From Suillus spraguei (lineage: Eukaryota; Basidiomycota; Agaricomycetes; Boletales; Suillaceae), in the NCBI GenBank assembly GCA_016800925.1, contig JABCPU010000003.1:248001-312000 (forward strand): a stretch of DNA of 64,000 nt. Direction: 5' to 3'. Within the stretch, counting starts at the first letter, position 1; each line of letters starts with the position of its first letter. Below, piece by piece: positions 47,652 through 57,060 of the stretch. The notes under the pieces were generated by a model. The model was not told the origin of the DNA, did not search any database, and worked only from the letters and a program-made list of their open reading frames with translations. The position numbers and the translations under genes were made by a program.

Positions 47652-48713
47652 TCATGATGCGGCTTGTCCATCTGCCAAATAAAGTGGTAACATATGCCCC
47701 ATGCGTAGAATCTTCGTGCGGAGATACTTGTCCAAGTCCTCCCCTCTGACCGGTTCTCCGCCAATCATAGTCACACCTGCGGCTTTACCCAGTGGAGCCT
47801 CTCCCGCGTTCGCTTGTGAGTGAGAACGATGTCTCCAGCTTCTAGGCACCATCGGCACCCGCTCTACAACCTTGACGCCCTCCTTTTCGATAGCTTGAAC
47901 CTTGTCAGGATTGTTCGTCAATAGCCGAATACCTTCGCCAAGCTCTGAACCGAGCCCGAGATCGCGCAAAATGGCGACGGCAACTTCATATCCGCGTTCA
48001 TCGGCCTGATGCCCGAGCATCAGATTGGCCGTGACCGTGTCGTGGCCTAAATCCTGCAAATTGTAGGCACGAATTTTGGACAGAAGGCCGATTCCACGAC
48101 CCTCCTGCTTCAAATAAATCACGGCGCCACGGCCGGGCATCGTCCTTGAATTAGGCGAGACGTCGGGAAGAGATATAGGTTGGGAAATGAGGTAAATGGC
48201 TTCGTCTAACTGTTCGCCACAATCACAGCGCATGCTGCCCACTGTTTCACCGGTGAAACACTCGGAATGAATGCGAACGAGGGGAGATGGAATGGAGGTC
48301 GTAGGACATGGTTGATGCAATAAAGGACGAGATGGGTGTTGGGATGTAGCGGATAGTTTTCCTACGTATGCCCCACGTATGATGCGGTCCATGTCTGTTT
48401 CGTCATCACTCCAAACAGCGTCTAAAGAATGGCTGCGGATTGGTGGTACTAGAACGGAATTATTGTCCGAGTATTGTGCCGGGTCTACAACAACGGCAAG
48501 ATGCTCCTTGTTGTCGCGATTATTGTGGTAGAGGTGTAAGAAAACTGGACCGTGTGGCGTGGGTATACGGGTACGAGCCATGCATTTGACTTCTATAGAG
48601 GGTATGGGGGATGGTGCAGTCAACGAAATGACTTGAGAGGCTACAGCTGGTTGGGGAGAGATGGCGGGCTGCAAGCGCAGTGTTCGAGGGCCTTGTTTGC
48701 TTACATATGACAT
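47652..48713 (-). CDS. RIB1: GTP cyclohydrolase II
   Basis: Opens the imidazole ring of GTP, the first step of riboflavin synthesis. It is a single-exon gene, unlike nearly all its neighbours. About 60 N-terminal residues are variable. The catalytic core then runs ARTRIPTPHGPVFLHLYHNN, PSPLVRIHSECFTGETVG, SMRCDCGEQLDEAIYLI (zinc ligands Cys in ECFTG and RCDCG), AVIYLKQEGRGIGLLSKIRA, NLQDLGHDTVTANLMLGHQA and GIRLLTNNPDKVQAIEKEG. All catalytic motifs are present. The ATG at 48713 is the first in frame. An upstream open frame overlaps it (see the entry at 48701-48997). Confidence 0.94.
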   Translation of the reverse strand: MSYVSKQGPRTLRLQPAISPQPAVASQVISLTAPSPIPSIEVKCMARTRIPTPHGPVFLHLYHNNRDNKEHLAVVVDPAQYSDNNSVLVPPIRSHSLDAVWSDDETDMDRIIRGAYVGKLSATSQHPSRPLLHQPCPTTSIPSPLVRIHSECFTGETVGSMRCDCGEQLDEAIYLISQPISLPDVSPNSRTMPGRGAVIYLKQEGRGIGLLSKIRAYNLQDLGHDTVTANLMLGHQADERGYEVAVAILRDLGLGSELGEGIRLLTNNPDKVQAIEKEGVKVVERVPMVPRSWRHRSHSQANAGEAPLGKAAGVTMIGGEPVRGEDLDKYLRTKILRMGHMLPLYLADGQAAS

Positions 48714-48997
48714 GCGCTTGCACTCCTGAGGCTTATTTGTGTCCTCCGCCTGCTTGCCCCGCGCGGCAGCATCAGCTTGGCACCGGGAAAGAAATCATGA
48801 TGGTAATGGTTTTGGGTGGTGTGGGCACCTGCAGATGCTGCTACTGCAAGTAGTAGTGGGTCTAAAGCAGCATCCCTTCTCGAAAATTTCTGCGCGCCCT
48901 GCCATCGAGGGCTGGTGAGGCCATCTAGGAGAGCTGCCTCGGACTCTCCTAATAATGGGGAGGATATATTCGGATAGAACGATTCGGTCAAGGCCAT
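48701..48997 (-). CDS. Open frame of about 98 codons overlapping the RIB1 start
   Basis: An ATG-initiated frame (MALTESFYPNISSPLLGESE) ends at 48701 and overlaps the first codons of RIB1 by 13 bp in another frame. It is either a regulatory upstream ORF in the RIB1 leader, a misplaced N-terminal part of RIB1, or chance. Its Leu/Ala-rich middle (DPLLLAVAASAGAH) looks protein-like. I found no intron that joins it to RIB1 in frame. Confidence 0.3.
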   Translation of the reverse strand: MALTESFYPNISSPLLGESEAALLDGLTSPRWQGAQKFSRRDAALDPLLLAVAASAGAHTTQNHYHHDFFPGAKLMLPRGASRRRTQISLRSASACHM

Positions 48998-51052
48998 TTG
49001 AATGGAGCTGAAAGTACAGGCTTTGGTGGGGAACAAAGTAAGAGCGGACGCCGGACTAGGCCATCTAGTTCTGAATGTCTTGCTTATAAGTTTGATGCAG
49101 TGTGATAAATGACGGAACCACTCATGTCCTTATGTAATCTGAATACTTGGTTGACCTCGCCGGTAAGCTAGTCGTTTTGGTACTAGTTTGTTTCACGGTC
49201 GTGGGCGTGCACCCGAACTTTCTGGACCTTTGCCATCCGGGTTTGTCATTGTCAATTAAATATTCTTAGTCGCCGATTTTAATCCGACGGACTCGGTCTC
49301 GGTTGTGTTCCACGTTACTACAATACATACACTAATGCATGACCTCGACTTTTGGTGGATCCCATTGTGGGACGCAGGTAATATGCATGCATAGCACATA
49401 AACCTTTGAACTACTTTATGCTGCGCCTTATCCGGGGGATTCACTTGAACTAGCTACTACACGTAAAGCGAGTACACTTCTTTCACCTCAAAAAGTCTCC
49501 CGCAACTGCATTTTCGCCACACTGCCGAAGACCTTCCGGACCCTGTTGAAGGGCGTAATTCTGAGTTTCTGCCGATCAGGAAAATGTAATTCGCTACAGA
49601 GTGTTACGGAGTGCTCTGTAGCACAATCCAACTCACTGATCTGAGGCCACCTGGAGACAATTGAAGGAAGTTCAAAGGCAGATATGGATATCGTGGAGGT
49701 TGATTCACTTCAAAGCTTTGGTAAATATACGGTCATCACCTTGCTCCGCATTATGTGTATCCTCTTTCAGTCATCCTTTAGTCGTACCGACATCTCAATC
49801 TGTTGAGTTGACGATCTCTCTCTGTTGCGTATGGCAGATCCTCCCATTTGAAAGCCATTCCTCGATCTGTCATCGCTCTCATGCGTTCTACACACCGCAA
49901 ACCCCCTGTTGTTGCTCCCAGCCACGTAGCCTTTTAATCGTGTATTCACTACCACCAGTTCTCCCATTACCACTTTCACGACTACCAAGTTTGAGCGTAC
50001 ACGATGCATGACCACTCCACTCTCTGGACCACCTCCGTGTATCAAAGTTGGGTTTCTCACTGGACAACCGTCACGCATATTCTTTGTATTTATTTCACTT
50101 TACCAAGTACTGGAATTTTGGTTAATTTCAATACCAGAGAAATGGACGCTAAGACGGGCCAGAAGCAAAAGATGCAATTGGAGTACAGTGAGATGTTTTG
50201 AGCTACGTAGTGCTTCGTAGCAATGGGAAGCGCAGTAGCAAAACTCCGCTACAGTAGCTCGTAGCCATTTTAAGTTAAAACTGACCTGAAGTTCGCTTGA
50301 CCGAATTCCAGTGATCAACATGTTCAAAGGTCAAGGAGGTTTTTAGTTCTTCCAGTACAAAAGAAGCACTGCTACCAGTGAGTTTCCTGATGAGACCTTC
50401 GTCTCAACCGGGAGATGGTATCTGCGGCCTGCGGTTGGTTGTGTTTACGCGTCGAAAGAACCAGCTGTTGCTCTTCATCTACGTCTTCTTTTGTTTTGCG
50501 CGCCTCAACTTGTGGGTAATTTCCTCTTTTGCGTAGAGTATCACTATGAATGGAGTAGGATCCACCAGACGACCGCATGAGGACCAAGTACCCTCTGTAC
50601 TGTTGAAATCAAGAATGTTCGATGATGATAAGATAGAAGTGAGGCCGATAAAGTAATAGTTATTCGAACGCGTTGTAGCCTCGTTGCTGACTCGTGCTGA
50701 TATACTACTTCCACTTACATTTTATTCGCATTCGCGACAAGCTAAAGATCGAATTTCGACTACACCTACAAATTGGGAAGTATTCGGAAGCTTTCCTACT
50801 TTCCCTCTATCCATCGATCACACAAGCAATATATATTGCGCCTCGGCTGTTGGATGTCATTTCCCGAAGCAATTCTCGGGGCTTATCCCGATACCGTTCA
50901 ACCAGACAGACGGCAAGCTTTTGTTAGCTCTCCTCCTATTTTCGTCTAACACGCACAACAGTAATGATGACAGGCTACACTCCAGGATCGTCGAAATACT
51001 TGCATCTACTACTAACGGCTGTCTCGAAGAGTTAGGTCTTCACCCAACCGTG
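48998..51052. other. 2-kb region without a supported gene
   Basis: No exon chain could be built. It contains a 9-bp-stem inverted repeat at 49593-49622 and, at 50.19-50.27 kb, a cluster of GCTAC/GTAGC motifs that can pair with each other imperfectly. A TATA-like run (ATATATATT, about 50.83 kb) precedes the coiled-coil gene and may belong to its promoter. Open frame continues upstream of that gene's first ATG, so an extra 5' exon in the last 100 bp cannot be excluded. Confidence 0.4.
49593..49622. repeat. Inverted repeat, 9-bp perfect stem, 12-nt loop
   Basis: GCTACAGAG at 49593-49601 is complemented exactly by CTCTGTAGC at 49614-49622. The related words GCTACAGTAGC and CTACGTAG recur at about 50.2 kb. 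Role unknown; it could be the end of a degraded small transposon. Confidence 0.5.
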
Positions 51053-52824
51053 ATGGAAAAGCTACAAAAGGCTACGCAACTTGTTCAATCACTCCAAGAG
51101 GATAATGGGAAACTCTATCAAGACAACTGCCAGCTCGCCGTAGTCATTCAAACCCTCAAAGAGCGCATCGCACACATCTCGGCCAGTCCAGACACTCGGC
51201 TGCAACAATTCTATCTCATGCAAGAGAGGATACGTACTCTTGAGAATGAACGCGTCGCTCTCGCTCGAAAAAACGAGGAGATCCTTCTCAGTGTCAATAA
51301 AGGCACCTCGCACCATCATCTCGTTGAAGAACTCAACCACATGAAAGCATTCTCCAATCGCGTTCGCAGAGACATGCAAATTCTCCAGGACAAATACGCT
51401 TTGGCTACACAACGCAACCAATCTTCTCTAGGTACATTATCTCCTTCAAGCTGGACTTTTTTCTGTTCACCGTACCCCAGCTTTTCTGATCGCACACTGC
51501 AGACTCTGTCCCTCAAATCGGCAAGCCCAGAATCCCTACCCCTAGCGATGTTGGTGCTTTTATCCAATCTCACAAAGCACGAATAACAGTATATTTAGGT
51601 TCATCAGCGACGAATGTCTGCAGAAGGTGCTCCCCTACCCCAACCTTCTCGTGTATCCCAGCAGCAAGCGCAATATTTTCAACAAATGCGACCACAGGAC
51701 CTACACACCCAGCCACCCCATCAGCTACCACACGCTCAAAGGAGAGTTTCGGATGGTGTTCAAAATGTATGCCTAGTCCCACTGCTTCTAGGTCCTGAAG
51801 TAATTTTCGTATCAGCCTTATCCACCTCAGCAACCCCTTCTTATGTCTCAGAGGCGGAGGCTCCCACCACCGGCATCCGCACCCCCCATGTTTGGAGCCA
51901 GGTCACCCACAGAGTTTGCACACATGCCTTCTATTTCATCCCCAGTCAATCCAAGTCACCCTCAGCATCCGCGTATGCGCACGTCGCAAACTGTGTACCG
52001 AAACACATCAGCACCACTCGTGCCTTTCGATCTACACCCCAATTTACACACTGCAACATCACGTCCTATTCTATCTATAGATCTGACTGGGGAAGACGAA
52101 AGGATAAGGATGATGGAACGAGCTAGTGGTGTGTGGGTTGATCAGCCTAGCAGTCTAAAACGCACGAATTCTGCCGCGGATGGCTCAGTGGCGCAGAATA
52201 TCGAGTTGATCAAAAGACAAAGGACCGTAGAACCCATTCAGTCGCCTGAGGGTGCGATCGTCGACGTGAATGCTGAGCCCAAATTAACCTCTCCAGACAC
52301 CGTAGTCGGTTCAAAGCCAACCTCGCCGGTCGCACCCTCACTTTCTGCGCCCCTCATCAAAGAAGAACCGGACGCGGTCTCAGCAGGCGAAGTGGGCGTC
52401 ACGAACGACGAGGTTGCGACTGCAGTCACGCCTTCAGACACTGTGGTTGGTTCCAACCCAACTTCGCCAAGCTCCGTCACGCCGTCGGCTGCTCAAGAGC
52501 AGACACCTGGTCCATCAGCAAGTGGGGATAATTTACGACCCGTCGAAGCCTGTGTCTACTTGATCTACGAGCCAGATGCTGAAGTAGCCAATGGATATTT
52601 CTGTGGCAGATGCCTGTAAGTCGACCCTCGTTCTGCATGCTCGCAGTCTTCATCGTCTTTCCAGTGATCGCTTTGAAATGGGGATGATACCAGAACAACC
52701 GGATGTGTTAGTGAACCCAAGGTTTGAAGACCTCATTGTGCATTGTACGCAGGAACACCCTACGATCTGGGAGGACCTCCGTCATAAGAGGGATCTTGAG
52801 CCACCACCACCACCACCCTCATGA
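51053..52824 (+). CDS. Uncharacterised coiled-coil protein with a putative C-terminal zinc-binding module
   Basis: Not recognised as a named family. The start at 51053 (MEKLQKATQLVQSLQEDNGK) opens about 120 residues of coiled coil (VVIQTLKERIAHI, LMQERIRTLENERVALARKN). After introns come LGDSVPQIGKPRIPTPSD, a Gln/Pro-rich segment (SRVSQQQAQYFQQMRPQ) and a disordered region with a short hydrophobic-acidic patch (RPILSIDLTGEDERIRMMER) that resembles a SUMO-binding motif. Two near-identical segments follow: SPDTVVGSKPTSP and PSDTVVGSNPTSP. The C-terminus, ACVYLIYEP, FCGRCLDRFEMGMIPEQ and DLIVHCTQEHPTIWEDLR, has Cys-x2-Cys and Cys-x3-His pairs that could bind zinc (inference). It ends in a proline run, stop at 52824. 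The exon phases all agree, which supports a real gene. Confidence 0.7.
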
Positions 52825-53030
52825 CTCTCCTTCCTCCATATATCATGTTCCTACACTAGTACGTCTTACGCATATTATTATCTTATGCCCACTAGAATCT
52901 TGATAATTTTATGCATCACAAAATGTCAGCCATAGCATGCGTATTGAGCTGTCTCAGTCTTGATTCGAATTGTAACTGCCCATGACATGAATCAGTTCTA
53001 CAGCTCATCATCTCACCCGTCGACTAAGTT

Positions 53031-54311
53031 ATGTTCAACGCGAGCCACCCCATCATCGACATTGTAACTGATCGGACCACGCACGCTATCCATGAGCCAC
53101 CCGGTGCAATCCTCGTCAGCGTGTTTATACAGTTTTTCTTTCAGGGGATCATCGTTATCGAAGCTGGGCAGTACTACGAGGTGTGCTATGAAGATTCCTG
53201 GGGTCGTAATCTTTTCGTAGCGTTTGTTACGCTGCTTTCTCTGTGAGTGCTTGACTTGGTTTAGCGCAAGTGTTGTGCCTGCTTAGTGTTCGATGCTTGG
53301 GGAAGTGCACAGACGGCGTTTGAAGGATATATAGCTTGGAAAGCAAATGTGGATAGCAGGCCGCTGGTACGTCGATGTACTATCATGCTGATATCTAGTT
53401 TGACCTTGGGATTAGTTGAAGATTCCACGAGCATGGTTTGCGCTTTTCCTGAACGGCTTCATCAGTGGAACAAACAAGCTCTTCCTCCTCCGACGTTGCT
53501 GGCGGGTATGCACTCCAAGTACCAGCTCCAGCACAAACTCTCAAAGTCTTGGTTTCGGTTTTGCTAGGTCACGAAAGGAAGCTGGTGGATACCCGTGTTG
53601 TTCGCGTTCACGATAACCACATACGTCGCGAATATCCTGATCGTGTGTGATTTAACCTTTTGCTGTTTGAATCTGACACGTTCAGGCGGTAGCTTTTTCA
53701 CGCCTGGACGTCGTCAATCCCAAGCCTAGCGATGTCGTTGTACGTGAACGCTTACTTGACTTTGCATGTGTGCCCACTGGCGACTGCATTTCTAGCTAAG
53801 CGTCGTCGCATTTTCATATTGGACTACGGCGGTGCTCGGTAGGCCGCTATGAACGATCTTAAGTACAGGACTAATGATTTTCGAAGTGCTCGATGTCATT
53901 TTCTCCGTTATCCGTGAGCTTTCTTGTGCGTTCGCCAAGACCTTGAGCTAAATGATCGATGTGACCCAACAGTCGCCTTTTTCTTATGGAAAAATAAAAC
54001 TGGCATGCACCACCTTGACAGAGCACTCTTGCGGTTTTGCGCTGTCGCCACAGAATCTGCAGTCTGGCCATCGTTGTGTGTCGCCGTTGCCGCAGGACTA
54101 TTCTTCTCGCATAACGTGAGTGCGAATTCTTCGCGCCATACCAACAAAACTGACCTTACTGCAATCTACCCAGGCAGACGCCAACCGCCTCGTTTTCGTA
54201 TTCCTGCTTCAAACCGGAAAACTCTACACCTTGTCGATCCTCCGCACATTAAACGCAAAAGTGCGATTACGAGAAAGAATAAATCAGACGAGTTTGCGCG
54301 GGGCTCGCTAG
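53031..54311 (+). CDS. DUF6534-type seven-helix membrane protein, possibly with a frame break
   Basis: A family of unknown function, greatly expanded in mushroom-forming fungi. Helices can be followed exon by exon: PPGAILVSVFIQFFFQGIIV, YYEVCYEDSWGRNLFVAFVT, FDAWGSAQTAFEGYIAWK, IPRAWFALFLNGFISGTNKL with LLRRCWR, SWWIPVLFAFTITTYVANIL, LSVVAFSYWTTAVL, and WPSLCVAVAAGLFFSHN joined to ADANRLVFVFLLQTGKLYTL. The order and the L-x-x-R-R-C-W-R motif fit DUF6534. The first junction (about 53242-53287) does not keep phase with the only good GT and AG sites, so exon 1 to exon 2 is either mis-spliced in my model or carries an indel. The stop at 54309-54311 is tentative, since another frame stays open to 54.4 kb. 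Confidence 0.68.
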
Positions 54312-55594
54312 GAAATTGGTCTTGGCGACAGGCTGACTCGGGAATGGACGATGAAATGTTTATGTCTGCAACGGTGAGTGAGCTGCGATTTGGAGTGCGC
54401 ATATGTGTATGAATGCCTGCGTTAAGAACGAGCGGTCTTCGTTTCGGGCGGCAACGAGTGGACGCCTGTTGTCGATCGCAATTGGTCCGACGGAGAGGAG
54501 TGCTGTGGATGGTCGTGCTGTCCTTGACCAACATCTTCGGTCGCCGATGCCGATTCATTCGAACCCATTTGGCTCGCGTTCGACCCAATGATTTGGAACG
54601 GCCGCTGGCAGAAGCTTATTTTGTGAAAGTCGTTGGCAAGTGGCTGGTGTTTGTATCACTATCGCTTCCAAATATTCTGACTACTACTAGTACAGTTTTT
54701 ATTTCACATAATTATGATGTGGTGTGTCACCGTCTGATCATCATCTACTAGGAAATATCATCCTGTGTAACAACAGACCGCGTCTTACATAAAATCCTCC
54801 TCTCCTCCAGTGACTCTGTGGAAGTCGAGGAAATCATATACGAAAAATCAAGACCTGCAAGAGTAAGATGCGGGGCGTGACATTGGTCGACCCGGGTCGT
54901 GCCCCCGCGGATCGCACCCAACTCACGAATACTAAAACTTTCAGAGGCCTACCGTACATACCCGGGGTTGCATCACGGGTGTCAGGGTCCCGCGGATGAG
55001 TGATATGTGCATGTCATGAGTGCTTACCAACAAAAAAATTATTTGCGAGTCCAGCCGCATCAGGCTCGCGTGTGTCATTGACTTCCCGCAGCTCCTACTA
55101 CATCAGTGCGCATACGATGATCTAAGCAAGTGTCAAGAGGCTTCAATATCGTCGCGGTGTCTGGAAGCGATTCAGAACGCGTTTAGAACATTTAGAACAG
55201 TGTTCTAAACGCTGCGAGAAGTCATCCGTTTTTAAAAAGCCGCATCACTGAGGATTTCAGTGAGTTTACATAATAGTGGTTTTGCACCGAAAATTTTGAT
55301 TTGCTTAGCGCTGACGACCTATCCCTCGCGCGTTGATGTCGCGTGACACTGCATGGAGGTACAATCACATCAGAACGCAGTGGTTTGGCTTCCTCAATGT
55401 ACTTGACATCTGAGTCAGTGCAGTGCGTCAACTTAAACTCAAGATAATCAACTGATGCATTTAAGCTGCAGCCATTATTGATGTTATGCTTCCACAAGTG
55501 CATACTCTCGTGCCTTCGGACCCACCTCCTTTATTCCACATGATCCCAGCCTTCAGCTCAATGGTGATTAGGGCCTCAGCTAGTAACTCGCGTG
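54312..55594. other. 1.3-kb region without a supported gene
   Basis: It begins with a possible 3' extension of the DUF6534 gene (open to about 54.4 kb). A GC-rich, C/G-tract segment at 54.87-54.99 kb stands out from the surrounding AT-richer DNA. An 11-bp-stem inverted repeat lies at 55180-55211. The remaining short open frames show no family motif. Confidence 0.4.
55180..55211. repeat. Inverted repeat, 11-bp perfect stem, 10-nt loop
   Basis: CGTTTAGAACA (55180-55190) pairs exactly with TGTTCTAAACG (55201-55211). The loop repeats part of the arm (TTTAGAACA), so the unit may have arisen by duplication and inversion. No gene overlaps it. Confidence 0.6.
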
Positions 55595-55867
55595 TCAGTT
55601 CCATGAACCATGCTGCACCGATGTGAAATCAAAAACATGACTCACCGCGCACCAGGACCTGCCGTCCCGATTAGTCATGTGGTTAAATCCAGGACGCAAA
55701 CCACTGAAACTCACACATACATGCCTACCGCAGGTGTTACATTGTCTATCACGTATGCACCAGGTTTTGCATGTGTCAATAGACTCGATACTAGCGTCAG
55801 TGGGCATGGCAGAGATTGTGGTTGCTAAAGCAGAAACAACGGTGAGGGAAATCACAAAAAAACGCAT
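55595..55867 (-). CDS. Small secreted cysteine-rich protein (candidate)
   Basis: The first 20 residues, MRFFVISLTVVSALATTISA, form a textbook signal peptide with cleavage expected near A-M-P. The short mature part has five Cys in the spacing C-x3-C-x5-C-x2-C-x4-C (CKTWCIRDRQCNTCGRHVC). The frame is open to a stop at 55595. A GT-AG intron (donor GTGAGT right after the fifth Cys, acceptor GTGCAG near 55.61 kb) could remove the less conserved-looking middle and keep the same stop. Secreted Cys-rich peptides of this size are common in basidiomycetes, often as effectors or self-defence peptides. I do not recognise a family, and the function is unknown. Confidence 0.6.
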   Translation of the reverse strand: MRFFVISLTVVSALATTISAMPTDASIESIDTCKTWCIRDRQCNTCGRHVCVSFSGLRPGFNHMTNRDGRSWCAVSHVFDFTSVQHGSWN

Positions 55868-56689
55868 TGTGAGTGAGTGGGATGTGATATGGGATTAAAT
55901 ATGCTTGGTAAGAAGACACCTTGCTTTTATGCGCTGAACGATGTTCTCCATGGTTATGGGTATGCATTTAAGGAAGGACCTCATGCCTTTTCAAACAGAT
56001 AATATCTGCAATGCCAGCGGAGTGCCACGCAAGGTCTGTTGGAAAATTGGTGCAATGATCTCTAGGCTGATCTATTGCAATAAGAAACTCTTTCGAGTCG
56101 CACCTGAACAGAGGTTGGTCATATTGTTCGTCTCTATCACAGATCAACAGGGGTGGAAAATGATGAGAAGCACACTGACCCATGTTTGCCTCATAATTGA
56201 TGACATACATTACTTTGAATGTGGCTACGACGTCTGACATTTGGATCGCGTTCTCGAAAGACTAGAGAGATGAGACTTAAAGCTGGGAGAGGGGGCCACG
56301 CTGGGTGAAGGTGGGGACTGTGGCCCGCAACAAGCTTGAGGACTTTGGTCAATAATTATTTGTCCCCTGATATCATGGTGCTCGTAAGGGAAATGGATGA
56401 ACCGTTAGCATGATTTGTCCTGGAACTCGTCCCACTGTATTGCTAGTTCTACCCTCCATTTGTCATAGCTACCTTTGGTGTACTATGACTGGGTGGCGAA
56501 ACACATAAACAGGTGGAAATATCAGAACCAAATAATGAATGATCATTCAACAAAGCAAGCTCCGTGCAACAAGCAGAAAGATGTTGGATGGCGATCTCAT
56601 CAGCAGCAGATTTTGTGCGAACGCCCTTCCCTGAACAAACAGGTGAGCAGTCTCCTTCAATATTGTCGCAGGCAGATGCTGCAAACAAT
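55868..56689. other. Region without a supported gene
   Basis: It contains a short open frame on each strand at about 55.95-56.24 kb and another at 56.45-56.69 kb. None has a motif or splices into a longer product. No RNA gene was recognised. Confidence 0.45.
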
Positions 56690-56900
56690 CCAGAACAGAA
56701 TCAAAATCTGTTTCTCTTTCACTGTGCAGGTTTGAAACCTGCCGACAACATTTTCTTATCAGAACACAATTTAATATTGTCTTATGGATGGTTTTCTCAG
56801 AAGTCCGTCTAACTGGTCACCCAGCCGAGTGGTTACCATAACAGAGTCGAAATCTGTTTCTCTTGGAGTTGGTTCGAAACCTGCAGACAACATTTTTGCA
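56690..56900 (+). repeat. Tandem pair of tRNA-like units (degraded tRNA-Ser or SINE-like)
   Basis: Two related units sit about 145 bp apart. Each has a perfect 5-bp anticodon-type stem with a 7-nt loop (ACAGA/TCTGT at 56695-56711 and 56841-56857) and then a TTC/TTT-rich variable part. Each ends in a T-arm-like hairpin (GCAGGTTTGAAACCTGC at 56726; GTTGGTTCGAAACCTGC at 56868). The second unit also has an A-box-like AGCCGAGTGG (56823), and its loop GTCGAAA would carry anticodon CGA (Ser). The acceptor arms do not pair, so neither is an intact tRNA gene. Both are followed by GACAACATTTT, so the repeat extends beyond the tRNA part, as in a SINE. Confidence 0.5.
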
Positions 56901-57060
56901 GGGTATAGATCCCCGGAGGTCCATCTCGAGTTTTGACTAGGCCAGTCATTGCACTGATAGTCTGTCCATAACTCGGAAAAGGAATTCACCTTCACGCCTC
57001 GCGAAGGTCATCTCAGAAACCATTCAAAAAAAATCCAATTCATGTCCATGTGGGGTACAG

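Noticed and set aside
48590..48713. Possible intron inside the 5' end of RIB1 (GTAAGC to CTATAG)
   Set aside because: Splicing would put the upstream open frame out of phase with the catalytic core, while the unspliced frame is open from an ATG.
54870..54990. GC-rich segment as a tRNA or rRNA piece
   Set aside because: No cloverleaf arms or conserved rRNA strings could be found.
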